From positions 372,001 through 436,000 of the forward strand of contig CAVZHY010000007.1 in assembly GCA_963775235.1 (NCBI GenBank): a stretch of 64,000 bases of DNA, written 5' to 3'. Of the stretch, positions 26,336 to 36,266 are shown one piece after another. Under the pieces are notes generated by a model that was given only the letters and a program-made list of their open reading frames with translations, had not been told where the DNA came from and searched no databases. Source of the stretch: JBBDMC01 sp963775235 (GTDB lineage Bacteria; Pseudomonadota; Alphaproteobacteria; Rhizobiales; Kaistiaceae). Position 1 is the first letter of the stretch, and each line of letters starts with the position of its first letter. The position numbers and the translations under genes are program-made.

Positions 26336-28648
26336 ATGACCGACCTTCAAGACGCTGGCCTGATTGGAGGCCTGCAATGCGCGCCTTTGCCCGCGCCGAT
26401 AGACCCCAAAGCCCTCGGTTCGGCGCGTTTGATACCGGATGGGGCGGTCGAGGCCGGGTCATGGCAGACGTTTGAGCTTATCTACACGGTGGGCCGTTAC
26501 GGTATCGACGACAGCGGCGCATTGCGCGTCTGTTTCCGCTATGCCGCTGACCACACCAAACCGCAGTTCACCGATCCGAAGGCGCCGGGTTACACGGTGA
26601 TCAAGGCGTCCAACAACGCGGTGCTGGAATGCCGTTTCGATCCCAAAGGTAACGTTCGCCCCTTCGACCAGACGATCTACGTCAAGGTGGTGAACGGCTA
26701 CATGAAAGAAGGCGACACGATCACGATCGTATTTGGCGACACCAGCGGCGGTTCGCCGGGCATGCGGGTCCAGACCTTTGTCGAGGACACCTTTGAGTTT
26801 CGTGTTCTTGTCGATCCGATCGCGACCTATAATTTTCAATCCCTGCCTCACGTGCCGACCATCCCGATCGTTTCGGGGCCACCGGCGCGTTACGTCCTGA
26901 CCATGCCGACCTTGCGCAGGGCGGGCGAGCCATTCGCAATTGGTCTCAAAGCCGAGGATGTGTGGGGCAACCCCTCCAATCGCAGCGACGCGACCTTCGC
27001 TTTCGTCAGCTCACTGCCGGTGGAGGGGCTGCCGCCAATCGCTTCGATCGGCCGCGGCAATTCATTCCTTCGTCTGGAGGGACTGAAGGCAGCCGAAGCC
27101 GGCCGGCTGGAGTTGGCCGCGGTTGACGAAAATGGCGACACTGTCGCTGGCCCGCAGCGCATGGTGGTTGTCGAAAGCGTGGAGCTGCTGCCGTTCTGGG
27201 CGGACTTTCACGCACAGTCTGAGGAGACGATCGGTACAGGAAGTGCGGAACGATATTTCGCCTTTTGTCGCGACGAGGCCCATCTCGACGTCGCCTCGCA
27301 TCAGGGGAACGATTTCCAGATCACCCAGGCGTTCTGGGATCGGCTGAACGCCATCACCGCGCAGACAAACGTGCCAGGACAATTCGTCACGCTGCCGGGT
27401 TACGAATGGTCGGGCAACACCGCGCTTGGCGGCGATCGCAACGTGTTCTTCACCACCGAAGGTCGCCCCATGCGGCGGTCTTCGCACGCGCTGACGCCCG
27501 ATCGGTCCGACGTCGGGTTTGATTGCACGACTGCCGGCGAATTGTTTGGGTCACTCGCGGCCGCGAAAGAAGACGTGATCTGTTTTGCGCACTGCGGTGG
27601 CCGTTATGCCGATATCAGTGTTGCTCATGACATCCGCATCGAGACCGCTGTAGAAGTTCACTCCTCCTGGGGCACCTTCGAATGGCTGCTGAACGATGCG
27701 CTGACGCTCGGCTATCGTGTTGGCGTGGTCTGCAATTCTGATGGTCACAAAGGCCGGCCCGGCGCGGAGTACCCAGGCGCCTCGCAATTCGGTGCCATCG
27801 GCGGGCTGACCTGTTTGCTGATTCCGGAGTTAAGCCGCGAAGCGGTGGTGGTGGGGCTGCGTAAGCGCCACCATTATGGCACCACCGGTGGGCCCAACGG
27901 ACGTCTGCATCTCCTGGTCGAGGCGGCCTTGGATGCTCGGCTTTGCGACCGTGGCCCGGCTCTCGGCGGTCATTCAACTGAAGACGTTTCGCGGCTCATG
28001 ATGGGAGACATTGCCGAAACCGACGCCAACTCCGCCGAGATTTCCATTGAAGTGACGGCGGCCGTTGGGGTGGAGCGCATCGACATTTTCAACGGTCTCG
28101 ACAAGGTCGCATCGACCCGCAACTACGGCTCGGGCGATCTCGGCAACCGTGTGCGTGTGCTGATGGAAGGCGCCGCATACCGCGGGCGCTTCCGCCAGGT
28201 GAACTGGAACGGAACCGCGAGTGTCGGAGGCGCATCCATCGAAGAAGCCCAGCCGATCAACTTCTTCAATCCTGACCGGGTGCTGGAACAGTCAGGATCC
28301 GACGGGTTGAGCTGGAAACTCATTACGACGGGCAATTTCGGTGGCTTCGACGCGTGGCTGGACGATTTGTCGGGCGCCGCGATCTCGATCAAGACCCCAC
28401 TGATCGAGGCGGAGGCCGATCTCGGCGAACTCGGCTTGGAAGAGAAGGTCTGGGCAGCGGAAGGTGGGCCGTTGCCTCGGCTGTTGCGGCTCCTGAGGTT
28501 GCCCGACGCTCGGCTGGCACCGACCATGGAAGTGAACCGCACGGTGTCGCTTCAGGGTGGCCGGGACAACGCCATTTACGTTCGAGTGGCGCTGGAAGAC
28601 GGAACGCTGGCCTGGTCGAGCCCGATCTACCTGCTGAAGCAGGATTAG
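26336..28648 (+). CDS. DUF3604 family protein, PHP-like putative metal-dependent hydrolase
   Basis: This 770-residue protein belongs to the DUF3604 family, which is often found next to sulfatases. An N-terminal beta-rich region (about 1-290) is followed by a PHP-like metal domain starting FWADFHAQS. Further metal-ligand-like motifs are ASHQGNDF, CFAHCGGRY, EVHSSWG and CNSDGHKGRPG, all rich in His and Asp. A beta-rich C-terminal region follows. No signal peptide is seen. Start at the ATG at 26336; the longer frame to 26288 overlaps the AKR gene. The reaction is unknown; the motifs suggest phosphoester or related hydrolysis. It is intact. Confidence 0.85.
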   Translation: MTDLQDAGLIGGLQCAPLPAPIDPKALGSARLIPDGAVEAGSWQTFELIYTVGRYGIDDSGALRVCFRYAADHTKPQFTDPKAPGYTVIKASNNAVLECRFDPKGNVRPFDQTIYVKVVNGYMKEGDTITIVFGDTSGGSPGMRVQTFVEDTFEFRVLVDPIATYNFQSLPHVPTIPIVSGPPARYVLTMPTLRRAGEPFAIGLKAEDVWGNPSNRSDATFAFVSSLPVEGLPPIASIGRGNSFLRLEGLKAAEAGRLELAAVDENGDTVAGPQRMVVVESVELLPFWADFHAQSEETIGTGSAERYFAFCRDEAHLDVASHQGNDFQITQAFWDRLNAITAQTNVPGQFVTLPGYEWSGNTALGGDRNVFFTTEGRPMRRSSHALTPDRSDVGFDCTTAGELFGSLAAAKEDVICFAHCGGRYADISVAHDIRIETAVEVHSSWGTFEWLLNDALTLGYRVGVVCNSDGHKGRPGAEYPGASQFGAIGGLTCLLIPELSREAVVVGLRKRHHYGTTGGPNGRLHLLVEAALDARLCDRGPALGGHSTEDVSRLMMGDIAETDANSAEISIEVTAAVGVERIDIFNGLDKVASTRNYGSGDLGNRVRVLMEGAAYRGRFRQVNWNGTASVGGASIEEAQPINFFNPDRVLEQSGSDGLSWKLITTGNFGGFDAWLDDLSGAAISIKTPLIEAEADLGELGLEEKVWAAEGGPLPRLLRLLRLPDARLAPTMEVNRTVSLQGGRDNAIYVRVALEDGTLAWSSPIYLLKQD

Positions 28649-28683
28649 ATGGATAGAGTTGCCGAAGGCGGCATGCCTGCCGC

Positions 28684-29407
28684 TTAATGGCAGCATCCCG
28701 GGAGGCCCCTCCGTACCGAGCCCGACCCGCGCGCCTTCCAGTTCGAGAACCATATCGAAAGCGACGTTGCCCAGGTTGACGTCCGGCCCGACGGAGCGGA
28801 TCAAGCCTTTCTTCATGTCCTCGATCAGGCTCTCGCTAACTGTCGGGATCCATGGGCCCGGCAGTTCGAGCATCACGCGCTTCATGTCCAGGGCTGCGGT
28901 CACGCGGTTGAGCGTGTCCTGCTTTACCGCGCCACCTTCCACGAACTCTGCCGCCTCCACGAGCACGAGTTCGGCGCCGGCGTCGACCGACAGTCGCGCC
29001 TGACGGATCAATTCGTCGACGTCGGTCGAATCATGCTTGGCGCCCACTTCCGAGAAAACCTTGAGGCCGAGACGATGGGCCTCCTCGATCATCCTCAGCC
29101 GGTCATCGTCGGGGATCGTCACGACATTGTCCGAGATCTCGACCGCAGAGAAGCCCATGCGAGCGGTCTCGGCGAAGTAGCGATCAGCAACCTCCATGCC
29201 CCGAACGTGGATAGCGTATTCGAGGAACTGGCCGCCCGGAAACACGTCCATGGCGTGGTCACGATAGGCCGCGATTTTGGCTTTAAGATAGCCCTCCGGA
29301 TAAATTCGGGCGCTGCCCACCTTGATCTTGCCGATGTCCGCGTAGGCGCCTGCCATCTCCAGCCCGTCGTTCAGATGGCGTAGGGGCACACCGCCGTCGA
29401 CGATCAT
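28684..29407 (-). CDS. Phosphosulfolactate synthase (ComA)-like protein
   Basis: The sequence resembles the ComA family, which adds sulfite to phosphoenolpyruvate. Features are RGLTMIVDGG, DIGKIKVGSARIYPEGYLKA, VFPGGQFLEYA, MGFSAVEISDNVV, KVFSEVGAKHDSTD, ELVLVEAAEF and GPDVNLGNV. The ATG at 29407 is the conservative start; about 20 conserved-looking residues upstream (from DFLPITVERQ) suggest an earlier start blocked by a frame problem near 29490. At the other end the frame stays open to 28292, antisense through the DUF3604 gene, which is unlikely; a one-base shift near 28700 would end it at 28684. The coordinates are therefore estimates. It lies between DUF3604 and a sulfatase. Confidence 0.72.
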
Positions 29408-29513
29408 GGTCAAGCCGCGGCTTCGCGGCTTCGAGGACTGGCGTTCCACAGTGATGGGCAGGAAGTCGTAGGTGTTGGCATGATTCTTTTGTCGCTCCGT
29501 CGCCGGCGGCGCA

Positions 29514-31130
29514 TCACCCCTTCCGGTATCCGATACGTTGAATTTTTTCCCTAGGGATGACTTTGCACCGCTTCGCCCATGCATCGTAGGCCGCCGCCAT
29601 CCTTTTCACTCGTTCCGAGTGAACGCTGGAGAGATCGTTGATCTCGGTGCGATCAGTGTCCATGTCGTAGAGCTCCCACGGGCCCGGGTAATCGCAGACG
29701 AGCTTCCACTTGCCTTCGCGGACTGCGGCATTCCCCTCGTGCTCCCAGAACATCGGCGCATGGCGCTCTCGGTCGCCGCTGAAGGTGGGTACGAGGCTGA
29801 CGCCTTCGCAGGGAGGCACCGGCCTTCCATCGCGTTCGGTCGGATACTTTGCGCCCGTCAGTTCCAGGATGGTGGCCATGATGTCAGGCAGTTGGCCTGT
29901 CGCATGGCGAATACCGCCAGCCTTTTTGATGCCGTTCGGCCAGTGGACAATGAAGGGCGTGGCGATTCCGCCCTCGTGAACCCAGTGCTTGTAGAGCCGG
30001 AAGGGTGTGTTGGAGAGATTTGCCCAGGCGATCCCGTAGCTTTGATAGGTATCCTCTCCGCCCGGCATGATGTCGGGGAAATTGCCGATCCTGACTGCGC
30101 GGCCGTCGCGAGTGCATTCCTGCGCGATCATCAGTTCGTCCACGAACTGTCGGATATCGATCTCCAGCGGAATATTTTCGGCGCAGCCGCCGTTGTCGGA
30201 GAGGAACAAGATCAGCGTGTCATCCAGCCGGCCCGTCTCCTCGAGCGCGTCGAGGACGCGACCGATACCGCGGTCCATGCGGTCAACCTGAGCGGCATAG
30301 ACCTCCATACGGCGGAGCTGCCACTCCTTGTTCTGAGCCTGATCGAATGGAGGTTGAGATGGATCGCGTTCGGACAAGCGCCAGCTGTCGTTGAGGATGC
30401 CGGCTACCCGCAGTCGTTCCAGACGTTGCTCGCGCAGCCGATCCCACCCCTGGTCGAATCGGCCCTTGTACTTCGCAATATCCTCGTCGTGGGCGTGCAG
30501 CGGAAAGTGCGGTGCGGTGTGCGCGATGTAGAGGAAGAACGGCTGCTCGGGATGGTTCTCTGCGTGGCCGCGAATGAAACCCGCCGCTTCGTCGTTGATG
30601 GCGTCGGTGTAGAAGAAATCCGGGTCGCCGGTTGCCAGGGCGTCGGCTGTTGCGTTTCTGCGAGTCAGCGTGTTGGGATGGAAGAAACTGCCGCAGCCTG
30701 TGATCGTGCCGAAATAATCATCGAACCCGCGCTGCATCGGCCATGAGCCGCTTGGCGCCGTGAGGTCGCGGGCGACGTGCCACTTGCCGCTCATGTAGGA
30801 TCGGTAACCGGCGCTCTTCAGCACCTCCGGAATCGTCGCGCACGCCTCGGTCAGGTCGCCTGGATACCCCTCCGGTCCTGTGCCGTACGTCAAAACGCCA
30901 ATGCCGGTTTGATGGGGGTGCAGTCCCGTCAGCAGGGAGGCCCGCGACGGGCTGCAGCGCGCGGTGTTATAGAACTGAGAGTAGCGCAATCCGGCCCGGC
31001 CAAGGCGGTCGAGGTTGGGCGTGTCGATCTCGCCGCCGTAGCAGCCGATATCGGAGTAGCCCATGTCGTCGGCGAGAATGATGACAATGTTTGGTTTTGG
31101 CGCGGTGGACCGCCTTTTCTTTCCCGCCAT
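29514..31130 (-). CDS. Arylsulfatase-type sulfatase (formylglycine class)
   Basis: The 538-residue enzyme is a type I sulfatase. The calcium-binding Asp pair is in IILADDMGYSD (residues 21-22), and the formylglycine motif CSPSR (Cys59) is followed by ASLLTGLHPHQTG. Further motifs are GKWHVA, TAPHFPLHAHDED and LFLSDNGGCAE, then KHWVHEGGIATPF. It hydrolyses sulfate esters after an activating enzyme converts Cys59 to formylglycine; that enzyme is not in the window. There is no signal peptide, so it should act in the cytosol on an imported substrate. It starts three bases before the stop of the M81 gene upstream, so the two form one transcript. Confidence 0.95.
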   Translation of the reverse strand: MAGKKRRSTAPKPNIVIILADDMGYSDIGCYGGEIDTPNLDRLGRAGLRYSQFYNTARCSPSRASLLTGLHPHQTGIGVLTYGTGPEGYPGDLTEACATIPEVLKSAGYRSYMSGKWHVARDLTAPSGSWPMQRGFDDYFGTITGCGSFFHPNTLTRRNATADALATGDPDFFYTDAINDEAAGFIRGHAENHPEQPFFLYIAHTAPHFPLHAHDEDIAKYKGRFDQGWDRLREQRLERLRVAGILNDSWRLSERDPSQPPFDQAQNKEWQLRRMEVYAAQVDRMDRGIGRVLDALEETGRLDDTLILFLSDNGGCAENIPLEIDIRQFVDELMIAQECTRDGRAVRIGNFPDIMPGGEDTYQSYGIAWANLSNTPFRLYKHWVHEGGIATPFIVHWPNGIKKAGGIRHATGQLPDIMATILELTGAKYPTERDGRPVPPCEGVSLVPTFSGDRERHAPMFWEHEGNAAVREGKWKLVCDYPGPWELYDMDTDRTEINDLSSVHSERVKRMAAAYDAWAKRCKVIPREKIQRIGYRKG

Positions 31131-31133
31131 TGG

Positions 31134-32618
31134 CTAGGACCTTCGCCAGTCAGTTACGTTATCGAGTGGGTAGATCGGTCGTGGAAGGCGCTTCCAGGGC
31201 AGCGTGAGCAGATCGGACTGGCCGGGCCCGGGCGAATCCACCCGGATGACCTGCGACGAAATTGGCGAGAAGTACTGGAAGTTCGACGCGGTTTTGACGA
31301 CGGCCATCTTGTGCGCGCTGACGTCGACACCCGAGGCATCGTAAACGGCGGGCATGTTGCCCGCGACACCGCGAAGTTGCGTGATCAAAATCGTTGCGGG
31401 GCCGGCTTCAAACACGACCCGCGTGCCCATATCGACGTGGGATTGATGGTGGTAGCCTTCAACTTCCACCTGCCCTTTGCCGACGAAACGGACGGTTCCA
31501 GATACCTCCAACGGTTTGATGAAGTCCGTGGCAACGTCGCCGCCCAGCGGCAGTGTTACCTCCGCACCCACGCCGGCATCGGCCAGCCTCGCCGCCGCTT
31601 TTGGTGAAATGAGCGGGACCAGTGCCCGACCGTTCGGCTGCAAACGCAGGATTGCTTCGAGGAGAATGTTGCTGTCCCCTGCAGCGCCGCCGAACACGGT
31701 ATCGCCGGTGTCGCTGAGGACGACGATGCCCTTTTCGGCCTTGTCCGCCAGACGGACGGCGGTATCTACCGGCACGGCCTCCTTGACTTGGAATTGCTGC
31801 CGCATCGACCAGGCGAGGTCAGCCAGTTCGTCGCAGAGTTTTTCCGCAAGCTGGCGATCATTGTCCGTCACGACGATGGTGGACCATCCGCCTTCGGCTA
31901 CGTCGAGCCAGGGTTGCATCGGATAGTTCGAACACTGGATAACGCGCGCGTCGCGTTCCATGGCGCGGGCGCGGTCAAACCACGTCTTCATCGGTGGCTT
32001 GGACGTGAGGAACTGTTCCTGATGAGAGATCATCGGAATTTTCCGCCAGGCCATCGTCGGCCTAGCGCGGTCCCTCAAGATCCGCGACAGGACGCGCGCG
32101 CCAACTTGCCCGGTGTCAAACAGATCGTGTGGTTGTGTCCGATGGCCTGCGATCGCGTCACAACTGTCGATGAGCTTTTGAGTGATATTGGCGTGGTGGT
32201 CGAGAGCCAGCACGATTGGAATGTCACGACCCAGAATCTCGCGGCAGAGGGCTGCTTGTTCCCCCTCGACATCGTCGATGCCCTCGGCGGCGCAGGCCCC
32301 GTGCAGTTGCAGCATGAGGCCGTCCAGACGGCCTGCTTTCCCAAGGCCCTCGCGGATTTTACGGTGAAAGAAGTCGAACGCCTCGCGGGAAATGCGGCCG
32401 CCAGCCACGGTGAAGCCGCGGATGATCGGCACCGTCTCGATGTCGAGCCCGGATTTTTCCACGACGTCGAGGTAGCCGCCGACTTCACCGACGCCTCGCA
32501 GTTCATCCAGCATCGCTTGGCCTTCAAGAATCCCGAACGCCTGGAAGCTGCCGAGATCGGTCAGCATCGGGTTGAAGTCGTTGGTTTCCTGCGCGATGTG
32601 GATGAGGGCGATCTTCAT
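31134..32618 (-). CDS. M81 family metallopeptidase (MlrC-like)
   Basis: The 494-residue protein matches the MlrC family, first known from microcystin degradation: MKIALIHIAQETNDFNP at the start, the zinc-site-like motifs LALDHHANIT and AGHRTQPHDL, and the C-terminal DSNILLEAI and DLLTLPWKRLPRP regions. No signal is seen, so it is cytosolic. MlrC cleaves small linear peptides; many relatives have unknown amide substrates. It is first in a leftward unit with the sulfatase, and IclR lies upstream in the same direction. The context suggests removing an amide-linked part from an imported conjugate; this is inferred. Confidence 0.9.
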   Translation of the reverse strand: MKIALIHIAQETNDFNPMLTDLGSFQAFGILEGQAMLDELRGVGEVGGYLDVVEKSGLDIETVPIIRGFTVAGGRISREAFDFFHRKIREGLGKAGRLDGLMLQLHGACAAEGIDDVEGEQAALCREILGRDIPIVLALDHHANITQKLIDSCDAIAGHRTQPHDLFDTGQVGARVLSRILRDRARPTMAWRKIPMISHQEQFLTSKPPMKTWFDRARAMERDARVIQCSNYPMQPWLDVAEGGWSTIVVTDNDRQLAEKLCDELADLAWSMRQQFQVKEAVPVDTAVRLADKAEKGIVVLSDTGDTVFGGAAGDSNILLEAILRLQPNGRALVPLISPKAAARLADAGVGAEVTLPLGGDVATDFIKPLEVSGTVRFVGKGQVEVEGYHHQSHVDMGTRVVFEAGPATILITQLRGVAGNMPAVYDASGVDVSAHKMAVVKTASNFQYFSPISSQVIRVDSPGPGQSDLLTLPWKRLPRPIYPLDNVTDWRRS

Positions 32619-32963
32619 CCGGGAACTCCGTTGAATGACAATGATCTCATGGGCGAAAGCGGGTAGTGGTCATCGCGGGGCGGTATCTGGTCAGGCTTGG
32701 ATCCGGCGTCGGAGGAGGGGGCCAGCAAGCCGAGCGCAATCGATGCCCTGCAGACCGCAAAATCATGGTCCTGGACATTGAACGAAGCACGATCGTCGTC
32801 GGTTCTCGATTGCCGATGTCAGGCGACAATGGATAGTCGCCCCTCATGTGATCAAGGCTGGATCGTCTCGATAAGCAACACGAGGGAGCCGATTGCACCG
32901 CGGCCAGCCCGAACCTTGGACCGGCGGGCACCCAAGTAAACAGGGCGAGTGAATTGGGCCCGG
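32619..32963. other. Intergenic region between M81 and IclR genes
   Basis: These 345 bases show no supported gene. A weak 94-residue frame on the minus strand has no family features and no ribosome site. The region should carry the promoter of the leftward M81-sulfatase unit. Confidence 0.4.
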
Positions 32964-33807
32964 CTACACCGACGCCGGCATGACGACCGCGTCAGCGGCG
33001 CGCATGCGCAGATAGCCGAGCCAGGGCGATCCGTCGAACGCCATCGATACCGCCGTCGCCGACTTGAGCAACTCGTCGATCACGGTTTTCAAAGGCACGG
33101 CCGCGCGCGGGCGGGTCAAAGTCGTCAGAACTCATGGCTGCGATCGGATAGCCGGCGTGCGAGACGATGGGAACGCCGATGCACATCGCGCCAGGTTCAT
33201 TTTCCTCCGTGTCGATGGCATAGCCACGCGCCGCTACCAGCGCCAGCTCACGCTCAAGTTTTGAACGGTCGGTAATTGTCCGGATGGTCTGTTCACCAAG
33301 GGGGCGCTTCAGCCAGAAGCTTCGCTCCTCTTTCGGAAGGCTGGCCAGGATCGCCTTACCCAAGGCCGTGGCATGCACCGCGTGGCGCGCACCGATGCGC
33401 GCTTTCATTTCGGGATATCGGCGGGTCTCGACCATGTCGAGGTAGACCACGCAGCCGCGCTCCAGCACGCCGAGGTTGGCGGTCCGGCCGAACTGACCGG
33501 CAATGCGTTCGATCTCGGGGCGGGCAGCTCTTCGCAGCCGATCAAGGACTTCGGCCGAGCGGGCAACCGTCAGGAAGGTGGTGCCAACGTCGTAGGTATC
33601 GGTCTGGTAGTCATAGTTCAGGTAGCCGGAGGCCACCAGGGTGCGCAGGTAGCGATAAATCGTGGATTTCGGTAGCGTTAACTCCTTGACGATCTCCGCC
33701 AACGTGACCGCGTATCCCTTCTCCGCGACGTCCCCGAGAACCGACAGGGCTCGCAGCAGCGAGTCGACGACGTAGGGCCCATGCCCGTCCGGTCGAGAAG
33801 ACACCAT
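32964..33807 (-). pseudogene. IclR-family transcriptional regulator, one frameshift near C-terminus
   Basis: A winged helix lies at about residues 15-75 (VDSLLRALSVLGDVAEKG, then LTLPKSTIYRYLRTLVASGY). The IclR effector domain follows (GKAILASLPKEER, EENEPGAMCIGVPIV). One extra base near 33105 changes frame. The uncorrected frame ends at 32992 with a non-family tail. The corrected one gives VIDELLKSATAVSMAF, then GSPWLGYLRM, ending at 32964, about 280 residues. The start is the ATG at 33807. It probably controls the M81/sulfatase unit or the ABC transporter genes on its other side. IclR proteins commonly sense small organic acids. Confidence 0.85.
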
Positions 33808-34391
33808 TGGCCAGATCGATCCACGCAATAAAATGATCACGCCAGATATCCCACGAAAGGGCAGCTCTGCTCAATAGGCTACGGTATGGCCATCGGACAG
33901 CGGCCTTTTGCGGTTGAGGCGCCCGGCCGTTCCGTCGTCGCCGACGAGATTGCGAACCTGGACATTGACAACCAAGGCTTGCAGCATCCTCGTTAACCCT
34001 CTCGACGGGATGCCGCCTCAAGCCGAATGGCGAAGGCACAACCGGCCTGTACAGCCGACAACAAGTCCGCATTTTGTGCCCCGGGCGATTGTTTCACGAG
34101 GCGAAATTTGAGCCGGTTTACAGCGGTCTGGTCCCCATGGTTTCATTCTTTGTTGCAAGCGACTGGTCGCGCGTCGCTGATTTGGCGTCGCGTTGCCGAC
34201 GTGAAATCTGGCACGTCGCAACTCGAGTTCGCTCGGGGGACACTGAGTTCAGGCCATCGGGACCGGACCGATATCGATGTCCACAGCTTTGGTGCATAGC
34301 CGATCGCCCGCGATGCGGCATGCTGCGATCGGCGACAGCGGCCGAAAGTCAGCCGCGTGGCGTAAGCTGCGCTTGCGTGCCAGATTGGTCG
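33808..34391. other. Intergenic region before the ABC transporter operon
   Basis: No gene is supported in these 584 bases; the open frames have no family features or ribosome sites. It should hold the divergent promoters of the IclR gene and the transporter operon. Given the frame breaks on both sides, a small damaged gene cannot be excluded. Confidence 0.4.
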
Positions 34392-35373
34392 ATGCATTCT
34401 AGAGTGCTCCGCCTTGTCGTTCGAGAAGCGGTAACGCTTTTTGCGTCTGCAATCGGCGGCTCGTTGGTCATTTTCGGTATGTTGCGTTTGCTGGGCGGAG
34501 ATGTCGCGCTCATCATCCTCGGCTACGATGCTGCTCCCGACTCGATCGATGCGCTGCGACTCCAACTCGGCCTAAATCGGCCTTGGTACGTGCAATACAT
34601 CGACTGGATCTCCGGATTTTTCACCGGCAATCTCGGGCGGTCGTATTCCGGCGGCTACGACATCTTTCAGCAGATCGTGGCGCGGATGGGCCCGACCTCA
34701 CTGCTCGCGTTCAGCTCACTGTTCATCTCGATCGTGCTGGCGATCGTCATCGGCACCTACTCGGCCCTTCACGCCAAAGACAAGCGTGGCACCGCCGATA
34801 GACGTGACTGCCCAGTTGGGTATTGCGATTCCTGCGTTCTGGGCGGCGCTGCTGCTGGTCTACGTCTTCGCCGTCCACCTGGGCTGGTTCCCTGCCGGCG
34901 GCTACGTGCCGATTTCGAAGGACCCGGCGGGCTTCCATTCACTCGCTTATCCTTCCCATAGCCGCCCTCAGTCTTGGCACTACGGCGGTCAAGACGCGCT
35001 TCGTGCGGTCCGCCATGCTCGACATCATGGGCGAGGACTACATCCGCACCGCGATGGCCAAGGGCCGCACCTTCCGTAGCGCGGTCGTCGCGCACGGGCT
35101 GCGGAATGCCGCTATTCCGGTGCTGACGGTGAGCACGCTACAATTGGGTCACCTGCTTGCCGGCGACCATCGTGCTGGAAAACGTGTTTGTGATACCGGG
35201 CATCGGGAGGTTGTTGCTGGTGGCGGTGAACGGCCGCGAGGTCATCGTGGTCCAATCGCTCGACCTTCGTCATCCTGATGATCATCCTGGTGATGAACTT
35301 TCTGATGGATATCGCCTACGGACTGCTCGATCCCAGGATTGCCGACAAGAAAACGGCAGCCGTCCATGGTTGA
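34392..35373 (+). pseudogene. ABC transporter permease, DppB/OppB type, about four frameshifts
   Basis: The N-terminus (MHSRVLRLVVREAVTLFASA, then IFGMLRLLGGDVALIIL) and FTGNLGRSYSGG are typical of dipeptide/oligopeptide-type inner-membrane permeases. The EAA coupling loop reads MGEDYIRTAMAKGRTFRSAV in the third frame. The final helices VLENVFVIPGIGRLLLVAV and ILMIILVMNFLMDIAYGLLD lie in the fourth and fifth. Four shifts between 34780 and 35290 all move by +1, meaning four extra bases. Corrected length is about 325 residues. Its stop overlaps the next permease start. Such permeases import peptides, sugars or other small solutes with a family 5 binding protein. Confidence 0.82.
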
Positions 35374-36266
35374 TATCAGCGAGTTCGTCCAGGCGACCTG
35401 CCGAGGGGAACACCGGTCCATCGCAGCGCTCGACCCGTCGGCGTTTGCCTGCTTCACTTGTTCTCGGCGTTTGTTTGGTCGGCCTCGTCGTTGGCGTGGC
35501 CATCATGTCCTTTATTTGGACCCCCTATGATCCGGCGCAAATCAACGTCCGTTCCAGATTGCTGCCGCCAGGTTCGGAAGGGTTTCTTCTGGGCACGGAT
35601 CGGCTGGGCCGGGACATGGTCACTCAGCTCATGGTCGGTGCGCGCAATTCGCTGTACGTAAGCGTGATCGCGACCATAGTGTCCCTGATTGTCGGCACCG
35701 GCCTGGGGCTGGTCACGGCCTCCGCCGGAGGCCGCTGGCAATCCATCGTCACCAGGCTCGTCGACATCGGGGTCGCCGTTCCCGGCGTTCTCGTCGCCCT
35801 TGTGATTGCTACGGCACTTGAACCTGGCAACATGGCGTCGATCATCGCCATCATCATCTGGTTCATTCCGCTCGCCGCCCGAGTTACGATCGGACCGGCC
35901 AAGCAGGTGCTGGCGCTCGACTTCGTCGAAGCCGCCTTCGCGTATGGGCGAGGGCGGTTTTTCGTGTTGGTGAATCACGTCCTTCCCAACATCAGTTCGA
36001 TCCTGATCGTCCAGGCGTCGGTCATGTTTGCGTCCGGCATTCTGGCCGAGGCGGCGCTGTCGTTTATCGGCATCGGGGCACAACCGCCGACCGCTTCGTG
36101 GGGCCGAATGTTGAACGAGGCGCAGCCGCTGATCGACGTCGCCCCGAGTTTGATGTTCCTCCCGGGGCTGGCCATCATGGTTTCTGTTCTTGGCTTCAAT
36201 TTGCTCGGGGATGGCCTGCGCAGTTATCTCGATCCCAGGCAGATTTCCTCCCAGAGCGATAGCTGA
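35366..36266 (+). pseudogene. ABC transporter permease, DppC/OppC type, one frameshift
   Basis: The start ATG at 35366 overlaps the end of the first permease. An extra base near 35400 shifts frame after MVDISEFVQAT. The rest is intact in one frame: membrane helix LPASLVLGVCLVGLVVGVAI, the family motif HLLGTD-like FLLGTDRLGRDMVTQL, EAA loop LDFVEAAFAYGRGRFFVLVN, and the ending GLRSYLDPRQISSQSDS. Corrected length is about 299 residues. Its stop codon overlaps the start of the ATPase gene (TGATG), showing a tightly coupled operon. Confidence 0.87.

Noticed and set aside
28292..28683. C-terminal extension of the ComA-like protein into the DUF3604 gene
   Set aside because: The extension is antisense to conserved DUF3604 sequence and lacks ComA features; a one-base error near 28700 is more likely.
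32647..32931. Minus-strand 94-codon frame between the M81 and IclR genes
   Set aside because: No ribosome site, Arg/Ser-rich shadow composition and no motif; kept as intergenic.
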